NCBI GenBank assembly: GCA_036426205.1
Contig: CM071568.1
Coordinates: 118,762,696 to 118,826,695 of the forward strand
Direction: 5' to 3'
DNA: 64,000 bases
Origin: Ascaphus truei
Lineage: Eukaryota > Chordata > Amphibia > Anura > Ascaphidae
Within the stretch, counting starts at the first letter, position 1. Each line of letters starts with the position of its first letter. A program made the translations under genes and the position numbers. Below the pieces are notes generated by a model that did no database searches, had not been told where the DNA came from, and saw only the letters and a list, made by a program, of their open reading frames with translations. Shown piece after piece: positions 53,333-63,171 of this stretch.

Positions 53333-54743
53333 GGCCCAGGGGCTTTCGCTGTTTTAAGGGTCTTCATTACCTCTATTAATTCTTCCAAGGTGAAATCCCC
53401 TTGTAGTGCCTCCCTATCCTCCGTGCCCAAGGTCGGTAAGTTCGCCTCAGTGAGGAATTTCTCTAGCGTCTCTGCTGTTTTGTGACTGTGGTTGACCTTA
53501 TCTCCGTCATATAATGTAGCATAATAATTTTTGAACACTTCCACTATCTGTCTAGGATCAGAGGTAAGGTCCCCCCCCTGTGTTTTAATGGACGCGATAC
53601 GAAAATTTGGAAGCTTGTTTCGGAGCTTGTTGGCAAGTAAGGTATCTGGCTTGTTGGCTTTCTCATAAAATCTGCGCTTGGACCATGCCAACTCCTTTTC
53701 GGCCTGAGAGGATAGCACCAAATTAAGGGCTGCTTTAGTATCAGACAGTTCATGCCATGTGGTCTGACTCTTATTAATGGAATGCTGTGCCGTGAGGTGT
53801 GCTAACTTCACCTGCAGTTCCTTTATCTTTTTTGCTTTTTCTCTTTTTCTCTTACTGGCTATATTCATCAGTATTCCTCTGAGTGTAGCTTTATGAGCCT
53901 CCCAGAGTGTGACATTTGATGGCACGTTGCCTTCATTGTCCCTAAAGAATTCCTTAATCCGCTCTCCTATCTCTAGTACGGTTGCGGGGGCTTTTAATAG
54001 GAGCTCATTTAAATTCCAGTTTGCTCCAGGTCTGTTGAGCGCTGTTAAATTGCACCTCAGCTCTATTGGTGCGTGATCTGACCATGAGATTCCATGAATC
54101 TCTGTATGGCCGACCACTGGGATCGCCCTATTAGACACTAGGAGGTAATCTATCCTACTGTATCAGTTATGAGGGTGGGAGAAAAAGGTATATTTGCGCG
54201 CGGCTCGGTGTTGTTCGCGCCAGGCGTCAATCAACTGGCAGTCCTGGAGGCCCTTATGTAGTGTTAGTAGGTCCTGTTTGTGGGATGTGTTAGGTCTCGT
54301 GCATCTGTCTAAGTCTGGGTCTAATGTGCGGTTAAGGTCTCCGGCCAAGAAAATACTCCCCTTTGCGACACTATGTAATTTATGAAAGAGATCGGTAAAG
54401 AATGTTGTGCCTTGTTCACAAGGGGCGTATACTGAGGCTAAAGTTAGTGGTTGGCCCTGAATCGAGCCGACCAGAATTAGAAATCTACCTTCTTTGTCTG
54501 AGTATTGTTTATCTATCGTTAGCGCTAGCCTATTGTGTAGTATAATTGCTACTCCTCGTTTTTTAACGTTGGCCGAGGCCAAATATATACACATTTTGGG
54601 TGACTAGCTTGTGAGAAGTACGTTTCCTGTAAAAAGATAATGTCTGCTTTCTTGCGGCTATATTCTTTGAATGCAATTCTGCGCTTTGTGGGGCTATTAA
54701 ACCCTTTAACATTATGGGAGATCATAACTAATTCGCTACTCAT
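53272..54743 (-). pseudogene. LINE-2 ORF2: AP-type endonuclease and linker
   Basis: From ATG at 54743 the frame has MISHNVKGFNSPTKRR and FLQETYFS, typical of the first apurinic-endonuclease motifs. After a frameshift between 54594 and 54549 it continues GVAIILHNRL, SVYAPC and LAGDLNRTLDPDLDR. An in-frame TGA at 54165-54163 precedes YSRIDYLLVSNRAI and WSDHAPIEL, the last endonuclease motifs. A lysine-rich linker (KRKREKAKKIKELQ) leads to KTLKTAKAPGP at the start of the RT, where the second frameshift falls. Start choice: ATG followed by the expected N-terminal motif within ten residues. Confidence 0.87.
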
Positions 54744-56542
54744 CTTGTATACAATAGGTGGCTGCTCCGATCTCAGGCTTCACTCTTATTCTTGCAACTG
54801 TTCTGTTGGAGGTCTCATCCACGTCCGTGGTTGCTCTTTGGATCATCCCGTCCCGTGGCTGCTGCTTTCTACAAAAGGGAAGTGTTGACACAATAGGGGA
54901 GGAGGGGGGGGAAACATGTAGACAAACATATAGTAACCATATCAACTGTGGTCTCAGGTCCTTGGTACTTGTACCCTGACCCTGAGATCATCGCCCCTGG
55001 GTGAACGGTGTAGGGGACCCGACGCGTCCCTCTCTGGCGTCCCCCCCCCCTCCCGCACCGTTATCCCTCCCAAGGGACTTCGCCGGTGAGCTGGAACAAC
55101 GTCCTAATCAGTCCCGATGTGAGGCTCATGCGGAGACCAGAGCAGGCCCAAACCTCGCCGCCCGTGTCCGCTCCTGCAATTATCTAACACAAACATGTAA
55201 AACTTTTTGAGTGCATTGTTCCCCCAGTCCCGGCATTAGCCTGCATGTTAGCTGTATAAAACCCCCTCATCTTTCTGAAGCCCTACTGCGTCCCTTCTTT
55301 ATCCGGATATGAGCCCTGTGGACGATGTGTCTTGGGCGGTGTCTTGTGTGGGGACTGGACCTGGTCGTTTAGTTCTCCTGGGGAGTAGTTTATGGAAGCT
55401 TAAAGTTCCATCTTCCCATGGGAGCAACATTTGTGTTTGCCACCCCCAGGAGAGCGCTGCACTATGGCACCATGTATGGGTGTCCCCGCATGATATGATA
55501 TTCTGCGCTGCGCCTGGCTCTTTTGGAAATACTGGGGGATTAACTTCTCCCGCCCTCGTTTGGGCGCGCTCCTATATCTAATCCCTATCCTCTAGGACTC
55601 TGCTCCTCTACTTTCCCCGTTAACCCTCCTCTCGCCTACCTATCTTCCACCTCTATCCTGTCACTTCCTTTTCCCCTCTCATCAACTTTACTCTACCTTC
55701 ATCACATACTTCACCCTCATCCTTAACTCCAGTCCCCTCCTCAGCTCCTTCATCTCCGTCACTTTTCCTCCATCTTCCCAACTCCCAATTCATCCAATAT
55801 CATGTCGTTTTCTGCTCTGTAATATACCTCCCCCTACTTTCTTATCAACCTACCTCTGACTTTTCACTCTGCCCTCAACTTCCCTTGAACTCATCTATTG
55901 CCTGCCTACACTCTCCAACCCTCAATCTAGTGTGCTCAATGTCTCCTGTGCTTAGGCGCCATTTATTGTACCCCAGATGTTCCGCTTCCTTGCTGTCCAG
56001 GCATGTACTGGGCTCCTTTGCGACCTGCCCGATGTTTTCTACTATCAATGTCTTGTGGGGCATTGCGGTGTGCTCCGGTCGGCTGTAGGGCTGTCTCCTG
56101 CCACTTCCCTGTCGTTACGTGGATGACGCGTGGTGGCTCTGAACTCCCTTCCGGTGCTGCTTACCAATGCGTCCCGTATCCTCTGCCACCTCCAAGGTGG
56201 CCACCCCGCAGACCGCCCTGTCCTGTGACGTCCTTCCGCCGCCGCCATCTTGGATAGGACGTCCCACCAGTGAAGATGTGTCCGCGGTCGCTCCTCCTGC
56301 CTGGAGGTTTTTCCCGCCCAGGCAGTGTTTCCCGCCTACCTGCCATCCTCGATCTGCGTTTCACGGTGGATGCCACCACGTCGCCATCTTCGCGGCCATT
56401 CCATAACCACGAGATAAGTTCATTTTATTTTAATTTACAGATATTTCTTCAGCATGGTTGGATTCCGTCGAACAGCTCCAGCATTCTTAGGGTGAACGAT
56501 ACAGGGGCTCCTGTATTGCCCGCTTGGGGGTTCGTTGGACTT
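54744..56542 (-). other. LINE-2 inter-ORF spacer, 1.8 kb
   Basis: No protein domain. On the minus strand it has G/A-rich stretches (complement of the C/T tract 55590-55900) and CCAAGATGGCGGCGG (complement at 56239-56253), which matches YY1-type sites. The spacer is much longer than in mammalian L1. Confidence 0.55.
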
Positions 56543-57583
56543 TTAGAACTGGTTAAACGGCAAACTTTTAAACTTTTTTGACAACGTAGGCAGTGGTATG
56601 TTGGCAACGCGGTCTAAGCCTTGGTCGGTCCCGGCTGTGGCCACATTTCCCACCGTGGTCCACGCTGGGCCCGGGGCCGGATCCACTGCTTCTCTTTCTG
56701 CGGGGGCTGTCTGCAGCCCTAGTTTCTTCAGAAACCCATGCCCTTCTTCTGGGGCCCTCATGCTTATTGGACGGCCATGGCGTATCACCATAAGGCCAAA
56801 TGGAAATGTCAAGCGGTAACGAATTGCGTTATCCCGCAACACTTTTGTGATGGGCCACCGACTTCTGCGACGGGCCAATGTGGACGGGGCTATGTCCTGG
56901 AATACGGCAATTTTTGCTCCTTCAAACTCCAAGAGGTGTGCATTCCTGGCCTGCTGCAGCACCTACTCTCTGGTTTTGTAATAGTGCAGCCGCACTAGAA
57001 TATCTCGCGGTTGTTCGGACTGCTGCGGTCTGGAGCGCAATGCACGGTGGCACTGGTCCATGTGTAATCTGTCCTTTGGTGTTTCGGGGCAAAGGTGTTC
57101 GAGCCATCGTGTCACGAACCCCTCGCAGTCCCCAAAGCTTTCGGGGATCCCCTGCAGGCGCACGTTATTGCGGCGGTCTCTGTTTTCGGAGTCTTCCTGC
57201 CTTTCTTTGAGCTCGTTGGTTTGGGCTTGCAGGTCTGCCGTTCGTTTTGTGTTTTTTTGGGTGGCTTTTATGTTGGCGTCCACTTGCACCTCTAGGTCCT
57301 GTGTTCGGGTCCCCAGGTTCCCAACTTCTTTGGCAAGTGCTCGTATCTCGGCCTGAAGTATCGATTTCAGGTCGGTGTAGAGCCTTTCGAAATCGCACCG
57401 ACGTACCGGTAAAAGCCCCTGGTCCTCCCCCGCTTCTCCCTCTGATTCGGATCCTGTGCGGGAGGCGGGTGCCATTGTTGTAGCTGCCCTGCAGGATCTT
57501 CCATCCCCGAAATACTCGGGTAACCCCTTTTTTCTGGGGGTCTTGGCTATCTTTTTCGACATCCTGACGTTGTTAGCTTGCAT
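56543..57583 (-). pseudogene. LINE-2 ORF1: RNA-binding protein with one premature stop
   Basis: The 206-residue first part begins MQANNVRMSKKIAKTPRKKG. It has a coiled coil (about residues 75-135, AEIRALAKEVGNLGTRTQDL onward) and the L1 ORF1 RNA-recognition signature ENRDRRNNVRLQGIPE. A TAG at 56965-56963 interrupts it. The same frame goes on for 139 residues with KIAVFQDIAPSTLARRR and PITKVLRD, the C-terminal domain. ORF1p would trimerise and coat LINE RNA. ATG at 57583 lies about 120 bp from the element's 5' end. Apart from the stop the frame is open, so the copy is young or the stop is recent. Confidence 0.88.
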
Positions 57584-57703
57584 GTGATCTTTTTTTAGCC
57601 GTTTTTATATGGTTTTGCCGTTTTTCTGTATTTATTTATTAGAGCGAGGCACGGAGCTATTGAGTTAAGCTGCCATGCTCTTTACCCTCCCGCATGCGCA
57701 TCC
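57584..57703 (-). promoter_or_regulatory. LINE-2 5' UTR (short)
   Basis: These 120 bp run from the target duplication to the ORF1 ATG. They include GCATGCGGGAGGG and GCATGGCAGC on the minus strand. An internal promoter is expected for a LINE, but no element can be singled out. Confidence 0.5.
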
Positions 57704-58470
57704 ATGTATGGCCTTTTAGGGCTATACATACATATACATACAGTAAGAAGCAATGGTTGTTTTAGCAAATGCTTGCTTGTATGTATTATAAATGTATTTT
57801 GGTTCTTTGTTTTTAAATTTGTATGCTATTTACTGTATTTTGCACATTGATGTAGTTCAGGAATTTTTGGTGGTGTTTTAAATGGTTTATGTCTGGCTTT
57901 TGATTGGTGTTTACTTTTTAATGTTGGATTCTTTTTTGACTTTTGATTTTGAATGATGCAGTTTATTTAGATATTTATTTTATTTATTCATGGTTTTGTT
58001 TTGGCGTTTTAATTGTTTATGCTGGTCTTTATTTTGAATTTGATTAATTGATTGGTGGTAATTTTGTTCTTTATACTTCTTTATTTGTTTTTAGTATGAA
58101 TTGTTTTGAACACATTGGATTTTGTTTGAATTGTTTTGTGATGGTTGACCATCAACTGGCATAGTGTTAAATCATGCCAATATTATTTGGGCATGATGTA
58201 CCCCATGTGCCATTCAATTGTTTGAATGGCATTAGTAATGTGTTAATTTTGCAATGTAATGTTGTTTTATTTGGGCCTGTTTTTTTATTCATTCACCATT
58301 TCTTGCTATAGTGGTAAATCATACCCATATTGTATGAGCATGATGCACACTTAACCAATGAATGGGTGAAGGGTGGGAGTATTTTCCTGGGGAGGGAGGT
58401 TAGGCCCCCTGGGTGGGTAGTGGGAGAGGGTGGGTTAAACCCTTAATTACTATAGCGATTACTAACCGCT
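57704..58470. mobile_element. Foldback element, copy D, right part
   Basis: It continues copy D after LINE-2: AT-rich DNA, two CATGCC-ATATT-GGGCATGATG motifs (about 58174 and 58325), GGTTAGGCCCCCTGGGTGGG (about 58409) and CTTAATTACTATAGCGATTACTAACCGC as in copy A near 4470. It is then interrupted by the gypsy LTR at 58471. Confidence 0.7.
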
Positions 58471-59449
58471 TGTAACGCCAGTCCCCAGTACTGAGGTGGG
58501 TTAGGTTATAACACGCACCCACAGCAGTGAGGGCGTGCCCGAAGTGTGGTAATGCGTTGCCGGGCCTGTTGATAAAGGGTTAATGTATACTTGCAACGTC
58601 CAGGATGCCAGAGTTTGTATGGTAATGTCCGTGTGCCAGAGTTCAGGGGTAATAGAGAGCAGCGTGGTGATGTCCGTAAGTCAGTGTTCGAGGATATGAG
58701 AAGGCAGCGTAGTCGTATCCGAATGCAGGGTTCAAGGGCAGGAGAAAGCAGGGTAGTCCAATTCAAAGCAGAGTTCAAGCCAGGGAGATCCAAAGGGACA
58801 GGAACCAGCGCTGTAACAGACAGGAGAGCCAAGCATAGAGACTGCACACACAGGGGTCACAAGAAGCTATGCAGAGCAATGAGCTAGAGGGCAGACAGGG
58901 ATAATAAAGGAGGGAGGACCAATGGGAGAGGAAGGCAGAGCAGAGGGTTGAGTGAGAGGTTGCAGGGATAGGTCAGAAAGAGCAAAGGAGGAGACAGGTG
59001 AATCACACAGGGATATGGCTTGTACGCTATGGGAGGCGGAGCCAGAGCTCTTGGAAGGCCTATATCTGGAGCATGTGTGCGCGCCCTCTGTAAGGGGTGG
59101 ATGCGCGTGCACCGTGTTTGCCAGGGAGCGCAAGGAGTGCTGCGGGGGTGCTCGCCAAGGAAGGCGAGAGAGCAGGAGAAGCGGCAGAAGGAGGTAATGT
59201 GACAGGTGGGAAAATAGACAGACGCCGCCAGCTGAGAGTGCCGCGGAGTGGATCAGGTGTTTGGAGATGTGTGCGCACCTTGCGGGGAACGCGCATGACA
59301 GCTGGACGCGCGTCCAGACACGCCGCAGAGGAACGGATGCGGGAAGAGGAAGGGACAGAAGGACGAGGAGACGAGGGGGAAGGTCAGAGGCAGAGGGAGC
59401 AAGGGTGATGGGGACACATTGGGAAGCACGAATCCCCTGAACCATCACA
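58471..59449 (-). repeat. Gypsy 3' LTR, 979 bp
   Basis: On the minus strand it begins TGTGATGGTTCAGGGG and ends GGCGTTACA. The GC-rich upstream part (59050-59400) contrasts with a GA-rich tail. It is related to the solo LTR at 42856-43710. The pol frame reads on into it (to 58867) without a stop at the boundary. Confidence 0.85.
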
Positions 59450-59679
59450 GTATTAACCCCTTGAGGATCGATCTCTGGATGATCCTGCCATGGCTTCTGG
59501 GGGAATTTCCGATGAAATTGCCAGAGGAGTTTGGGAGTGTGAATATGGCGAGAAGGGATCCAGGAACGTTCCTCTGGTCCATACCCCTTCCAATGAACAA
59601 GGAACTGTAACTTGTTTCTGGACCAACAGGAATCAATTATGGAATGAACCTCATATTCCTGCTGTCCGTGAATGGTCAC
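59450..59679 (-). pseudogene. Gypsy chromodomain (C-terminus of integrase)
   Basis: QEYEVHSIIDSCWSRNKLQF then LVHWKGYGPEERSWIPSRHI is a chromodomain: the aromatic residues Y, W and W and the E-x-S-W motif are all there. It would direct integration to marked chromatin. It is in the same frame as the integrase, separated by an in-frame TAA at 59694-59692. Confidence 0.88.
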
Positions 59680-59691
59680 AGGGTTGGGTTT

Positions 59692-61632
59692 TTAGGAACG
59701 ATCCGGGAAGTGAGCACTTTGGATAACCGGTTTGAGTAATGACACATGGAACACTGAAGGAATCCTCATGGTGGGAGGAAGTGCCAAACGGTATGCGACC
59801 AGATTGACCCTCTCAAGGATCTTAAAGGGACCCAAGAATCTCAGGGCCAATTTCAAAGACGGAGTCTTGAGCCTTATATTTTTTGAGGACAACCACACTC
59901 TGTCTCCGGGTTTAAACGAAGGGCCCGGTTGGCGTCGTCGATCAGCCTTTGTCTTTTGTCTTAAGACAGCAGTTTGTAGAGTCTTCAGAATCTTCCACCA
60001 AGAGTTTTGAAGAGTAGAGACATGAGAATCCGCTGCGGGAACACCAGAAGGGAGGGAGGAGAGGGGAAGACTGCTAGGGTGGAATCCAAAATTAATGAAG
60101 AAAGGGGACTCTTGCGTAAATTCATTTTTAAGAGAGTTAATAGCAAACTCGGCCCAAGGTAATAGATCCACCCAGTTGTCTTGAGATTCGGAGATGAAAC
60201 ATCTGAGATACTGTTCTAAGGTCTGATTCATTCTTTCCGTTTGACCGTTGGTCTGAGGGTGGTATCCAGAAGAAAATAGAAGGGAAATCCCAAGTCTCTG
60301 GGAAAAATCACGCCAAAATTTAGAGATGAATTGAGAACCTCTGTCAAAAACAATTGAAATAGGAACACCGTGTAATCTAAAAATTTCCTTAGAAAAAATA
60401 TCGGCCAAAGAAGCAGAATTAGGGAGGCCCTTGATGGGTATAAAGTGTGAATGCTTGGAAAACCTATCTACTACAGCAAGAATGGTATTCATTCCTTTAG
60501 AATTGGGAAGCTCTACAATAAAGTCCATAGAGATGTGTTTCCAAGGTTGCTCCGGAATGGGAAGGGGCATGAGGAGACCAGAAGGTTTGTGATGGGTGGA
60601 TTTACTCTGGGCACAGACCGGACAAGCTCTGGTGAAATCAAAAATGTCCATATTCATCTTAGGCCACCAAAAGGTCAGTTTAATAAGATCTGCAGTCCTC
60701 TTGAAGCCTGGATGACCGGCCGATCTAGAAGAATGTCCCCAAAGTTGAATCTTGTGGCAAAAACGTGGAGCTGCGTATAAGCGTCCCTCTGGCACCCTAA
60801 ATCTCCTGGGAATGTGAACCTGGGCTTTGTTGATTTCATCCAAAACATCAAAATTATTGGCAGAAATTATGCACTTGGCGGGGAGAATAGATTCAGAGGA
60901 TTCGTTGGAGTCGTTCTCCGTAGCAAACTGGCGAGAGAGAGCATCTGCTTTGATATTTTTGGTACCGGGAATATAAGAAATGGTATAGTTGAAACAAGAG
61001 AAGAATAGTGACCAACGAGTCTGACGAGATCCTAATCGTCGAGCCCCCTCAATATACAGTACATTTTTGTGATCGGTGAGGATGGCAATAGGCTCCTTGG
61101 TACCTTCGAGAAGATGCCTCCATTCCTGAAGAGCCAATTTAATGGCCAATAGCTCACGATTCACAACATCATAATTTCTCTCGGCTGACGAGAACTTTCG
61201 AGAAAAAAAACCACAGGGATGGAGCTTCTCCTGGGGAGAGGATCTCTGAGAGAGTACTGCACCGGCTCCCACATCAGAGGCATCAACTTCTAACGTGAAG
61301 GGAAGCGAAGTATCCGGATGTCGTAGGATGGGTGCAGAAACTAAGGCTTTCTTGAGAAATTCGAAGGCGTTATTGGCTTCGGGAGTCCAAGTCGTAGGAT
61401 CATCACCCTTCTTAGTCAAGGCGGTGATGGGTAAAGCTATGGTAGAGAAATTACGGATGAACTTCCGGTAATAATTGGCAAAGCCAAGGAAGCGCTGCAC
61501 GGCCTTGAGAGAATTCGGCAGCGACCAGTCGAGGACAGACTTCAACTTCTCGGGATCCATAGAAAAACCTTGGTTAGAGATAATATAGCCTAGGAAGGCT
61601 GTGGACGTCTGGTGGAACAAACATTTCTCCAT
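59692..61632 (-). pseudogene. Gypsy RT thumb, RNase H and integrase
   Basis: This 646-residue open frame holds, in order: the RT end (FLGYIISNQG, RFLGFANYYRKFI, residues 1-70); RNase H (LEVDASDVGAGAVLSQ, about 114-130; RELLAIKLALQEWRHLLEG; TDHKNVLYI); the integrase HHCC finger (H...H...CPVCAQSK, about 300-345); the integrase core with catalytic D in SMDFIVELP, D in VFDRGSQF and E in NGQTERMNQTLEQYLR; and the GPY/F-like module (FKPGDRVWL...FLGPFKIL). No internal stop, so this is the best-preserved part. It joins the RT palm through an in-frame TAA at 61635-61633. Confidence 0.93.
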
Positions 61633-62114
61633 TTAAGCATAGAGGCGATTAGCACGAAGCCTAGAGAGTACCAGTTTGGTATAGCGAATGTTCTCTTGTA
61701 AATCCTTAGAGAAAATGAGGATGTCATCCAAATATACGATAACAATTGTTCCCAACACGTCCCGGAAGATATCGTTCATGAACTCTTGGAAAACGTCAGG
61801 AGCATTGCATAGCCCTAAGGGCATCACTAAATACTCATAATGTCCAGATCGCGTATTAAACGCGGTTTTCCATTCACCCCATCTCTTATGCGAATGAGGT
61901 TATAAGCCCCTCTTAAATCGAGTTTGGAGAAGATTGAAGCTCCTTGTAGATGGTCGAATAGTTCAGAAATTGGGGGAAGAGGATATCGTTTTTTTACCGT
62001 AATTTTGTTGAGTCCGCGAAAGTCGATACAGGGTCTTAGAGATCCATCCTTCTTCACGAAGAAGAAGCCGGCCCAAGCGGGGGAGGTGGAGTTGCGGATG
62101 AATCCCTTCTCCAA
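61633..62114 (-). pseudogene. Gypsy reverse transcriptase palm (frameshifted)
   Basis: [35 protein letters not shown] (motif A, first aspartate) and, after a frameshift near 61860, [18 protein letters not shown] and [11 protein letters not shown] (motif C, YLDD). All catalytic aspartates are kept, but the frameshift and the flanking stops (TAA at 62129-62127 and 61635-61633) prevent a full product. Confidence 0.9.
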
Positions 62115-62126
62115 ATTTTCTTGGAT

Positions 62127-62582
62127 TTAAGACGTCATAGCTTCGGTATCAGGAACGGATAAGGGATAAGACTTCGACTTCGGGAGGATGGTTCCTGGAA
62201 TTAAATCCATAGGATAATCGTAGGGATGATGGGGAGGTAGTACCTCAGCTTGTACTTTATTGAAGAAATCCAGGAACTCGTGATACACCGTCAGCAAAAT
62301 GGACAGGTTGGAAGGGTTGGTATCCAAACTAGCAAGCACAGCAGCAGGAGGCGTGGTAGAGACTTCCTCGGAGGAGGTAGGCCATTGGATAGGCAAGATG
62401 TTGGTCCAATCTATGCGCGGATTGCGGAGCTGTAGCCAAGGCAATCCTAGTATAACCTGGACGGTAGGAGAATGGAAGACATCAAAAACTATTACCTCCT
62501 TATGACCGTCCGCAGTGGTCAACGTAAGTGGAATGGACTCCCAGATGATGAAGGCTAGCTGAAGCGGACATCCATACACTGG
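62127..62582 (-). pseudogene. Gypsy protease C-terminal part and linker to RT
   Basis: FHSPTVQVILGLPWLQLRNP is the typical retropepsin C-terminal flap (ILG-PWL) of vertebrate gypsy elements. YHEFLDFFNKVQAEVLPPHH and the YDYPMDLIPG phrase then lead into RT. The N-terminal half, with the active aspartate, is separated by the MITE at 62583-62967. Confidence 0.8.
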
Positions 62583-62967
62583 CGACACACTTTATTCGAG
62601 CTCGGCTAGTCCCACGAATTCGGGTATACCCGGGTGTATTGAGGTTTGTGACTGTTTTCTGCCCGAGTGCATTGGGTTATTTTCCAGGCAGGGATTGAAG
62701 CATTTTATTCCCGCTGGCTGCAATACTGCACAGTATATATATATATACTGCATTACAATTCATGAATTTATGCCATCTGGTAGACACGCGAAGCATTGCA
62801 GCCTATTAAATCCTAATCATTATCATTTAACAGATCAGCCGCCCGTCAGCCAGGCATGAACCCAGGCTGGGAAGGCAAACGCAACGGGGCTTGTCAGAGG
62901 TGAGGAGCGGCGCATTCCAGGTATCTGCCAGGTACATACTGGGTATTTGCTCGAATAAAGTGTGTCG
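62583..62967. mobile_element. MITE inserted in the gypsy protease
   Basis: Perfect 19-bp inverted ends CGACACACTTTATTCGAGC (62583-62601) and its complement (62949-62967), with a TATATATATAC run in the middle. No clear target duplication is seen, and no coding capacity. Superfamily not assigned. Confidence 0.85.
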
Positions 62968-63104
62968 GTGCAGTAGATAGCTTCAAGACCAATGGGCGCT
63001 TTTCTCTTGACCAGAGGGATTTGATTCTCAGAGGCGAATGTGTGATCCAGAAAGTTACCGCCAGACCCGGAGTCAATGAATGGATTGGAAGAGTTCCGGC
63101 GCAA
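62968..63104 (-). pseudogene. Gypsy protease N-terminal part
   Basis: NPFIDSGSGGNFLDHTFASE contains the aspartic protease active site as DSG. IPLVKRKAPIGLEAIYC follows, where the MITE breaks in. A frame change near 63100 separates it from the sequence further upstream. Confidence 0.82.
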
Positions 63105-63171
63105 CTGCGCATGACATATTCCACAGGGTCCCGGATGAATTCAAAAAAACTTTATTGGCAGATAACAACAC

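Larger units (their letters stand above)
50577..57703 (-). mobile_element. LINE-2: near full-length Tx1/L1-type element
   Basis: A perfect 14-bp duplication ATGTATGGCCTTTT flanks it (50563-50576 and 57704-57717). The minus strand ends in an A tail (T run from 50577) after AATAAAAAGGAAAGTTAT. ORF1 (57583-56543) and ORF2 (54743-50957) are both recognisable with few lesions: one stop in ORF1; two frameshifts and two stops in ORF2. This indicates a fairly recent insertion. It interrupts foldback copy D. Confidence 0.92.
58471..63140 (-). mobile_element. Ty3/gypsy chromovirus-type element, 5'-truncated
   Basis: Read on the minus strand: protease remnant, RT, RNase H, integrase, chromodomain, polypurine-like AAGGGGTTAATAC, then the 3' LTR (59449-58471). 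Gag and the 5' LTR are absent; the sequence breaks near 63140. Lesions are three in-frame TAA stops, frameshifts near 63100 and 61860, and a MITE in the protease. Confidence 0.92.

Noticed and set aside
55001..56581. Several plus-strand frames of 60-100 codons
   Set aside because: They run antisense to the LINE-2 inter-ORF spacer and show no domains.
58867..59449. C-terminal extension of the chromodomain frame
   Set aside because: This part of the frame lies inside the gypsy LTR and is S, L and P-rich; treated as read-through rather than a domain.
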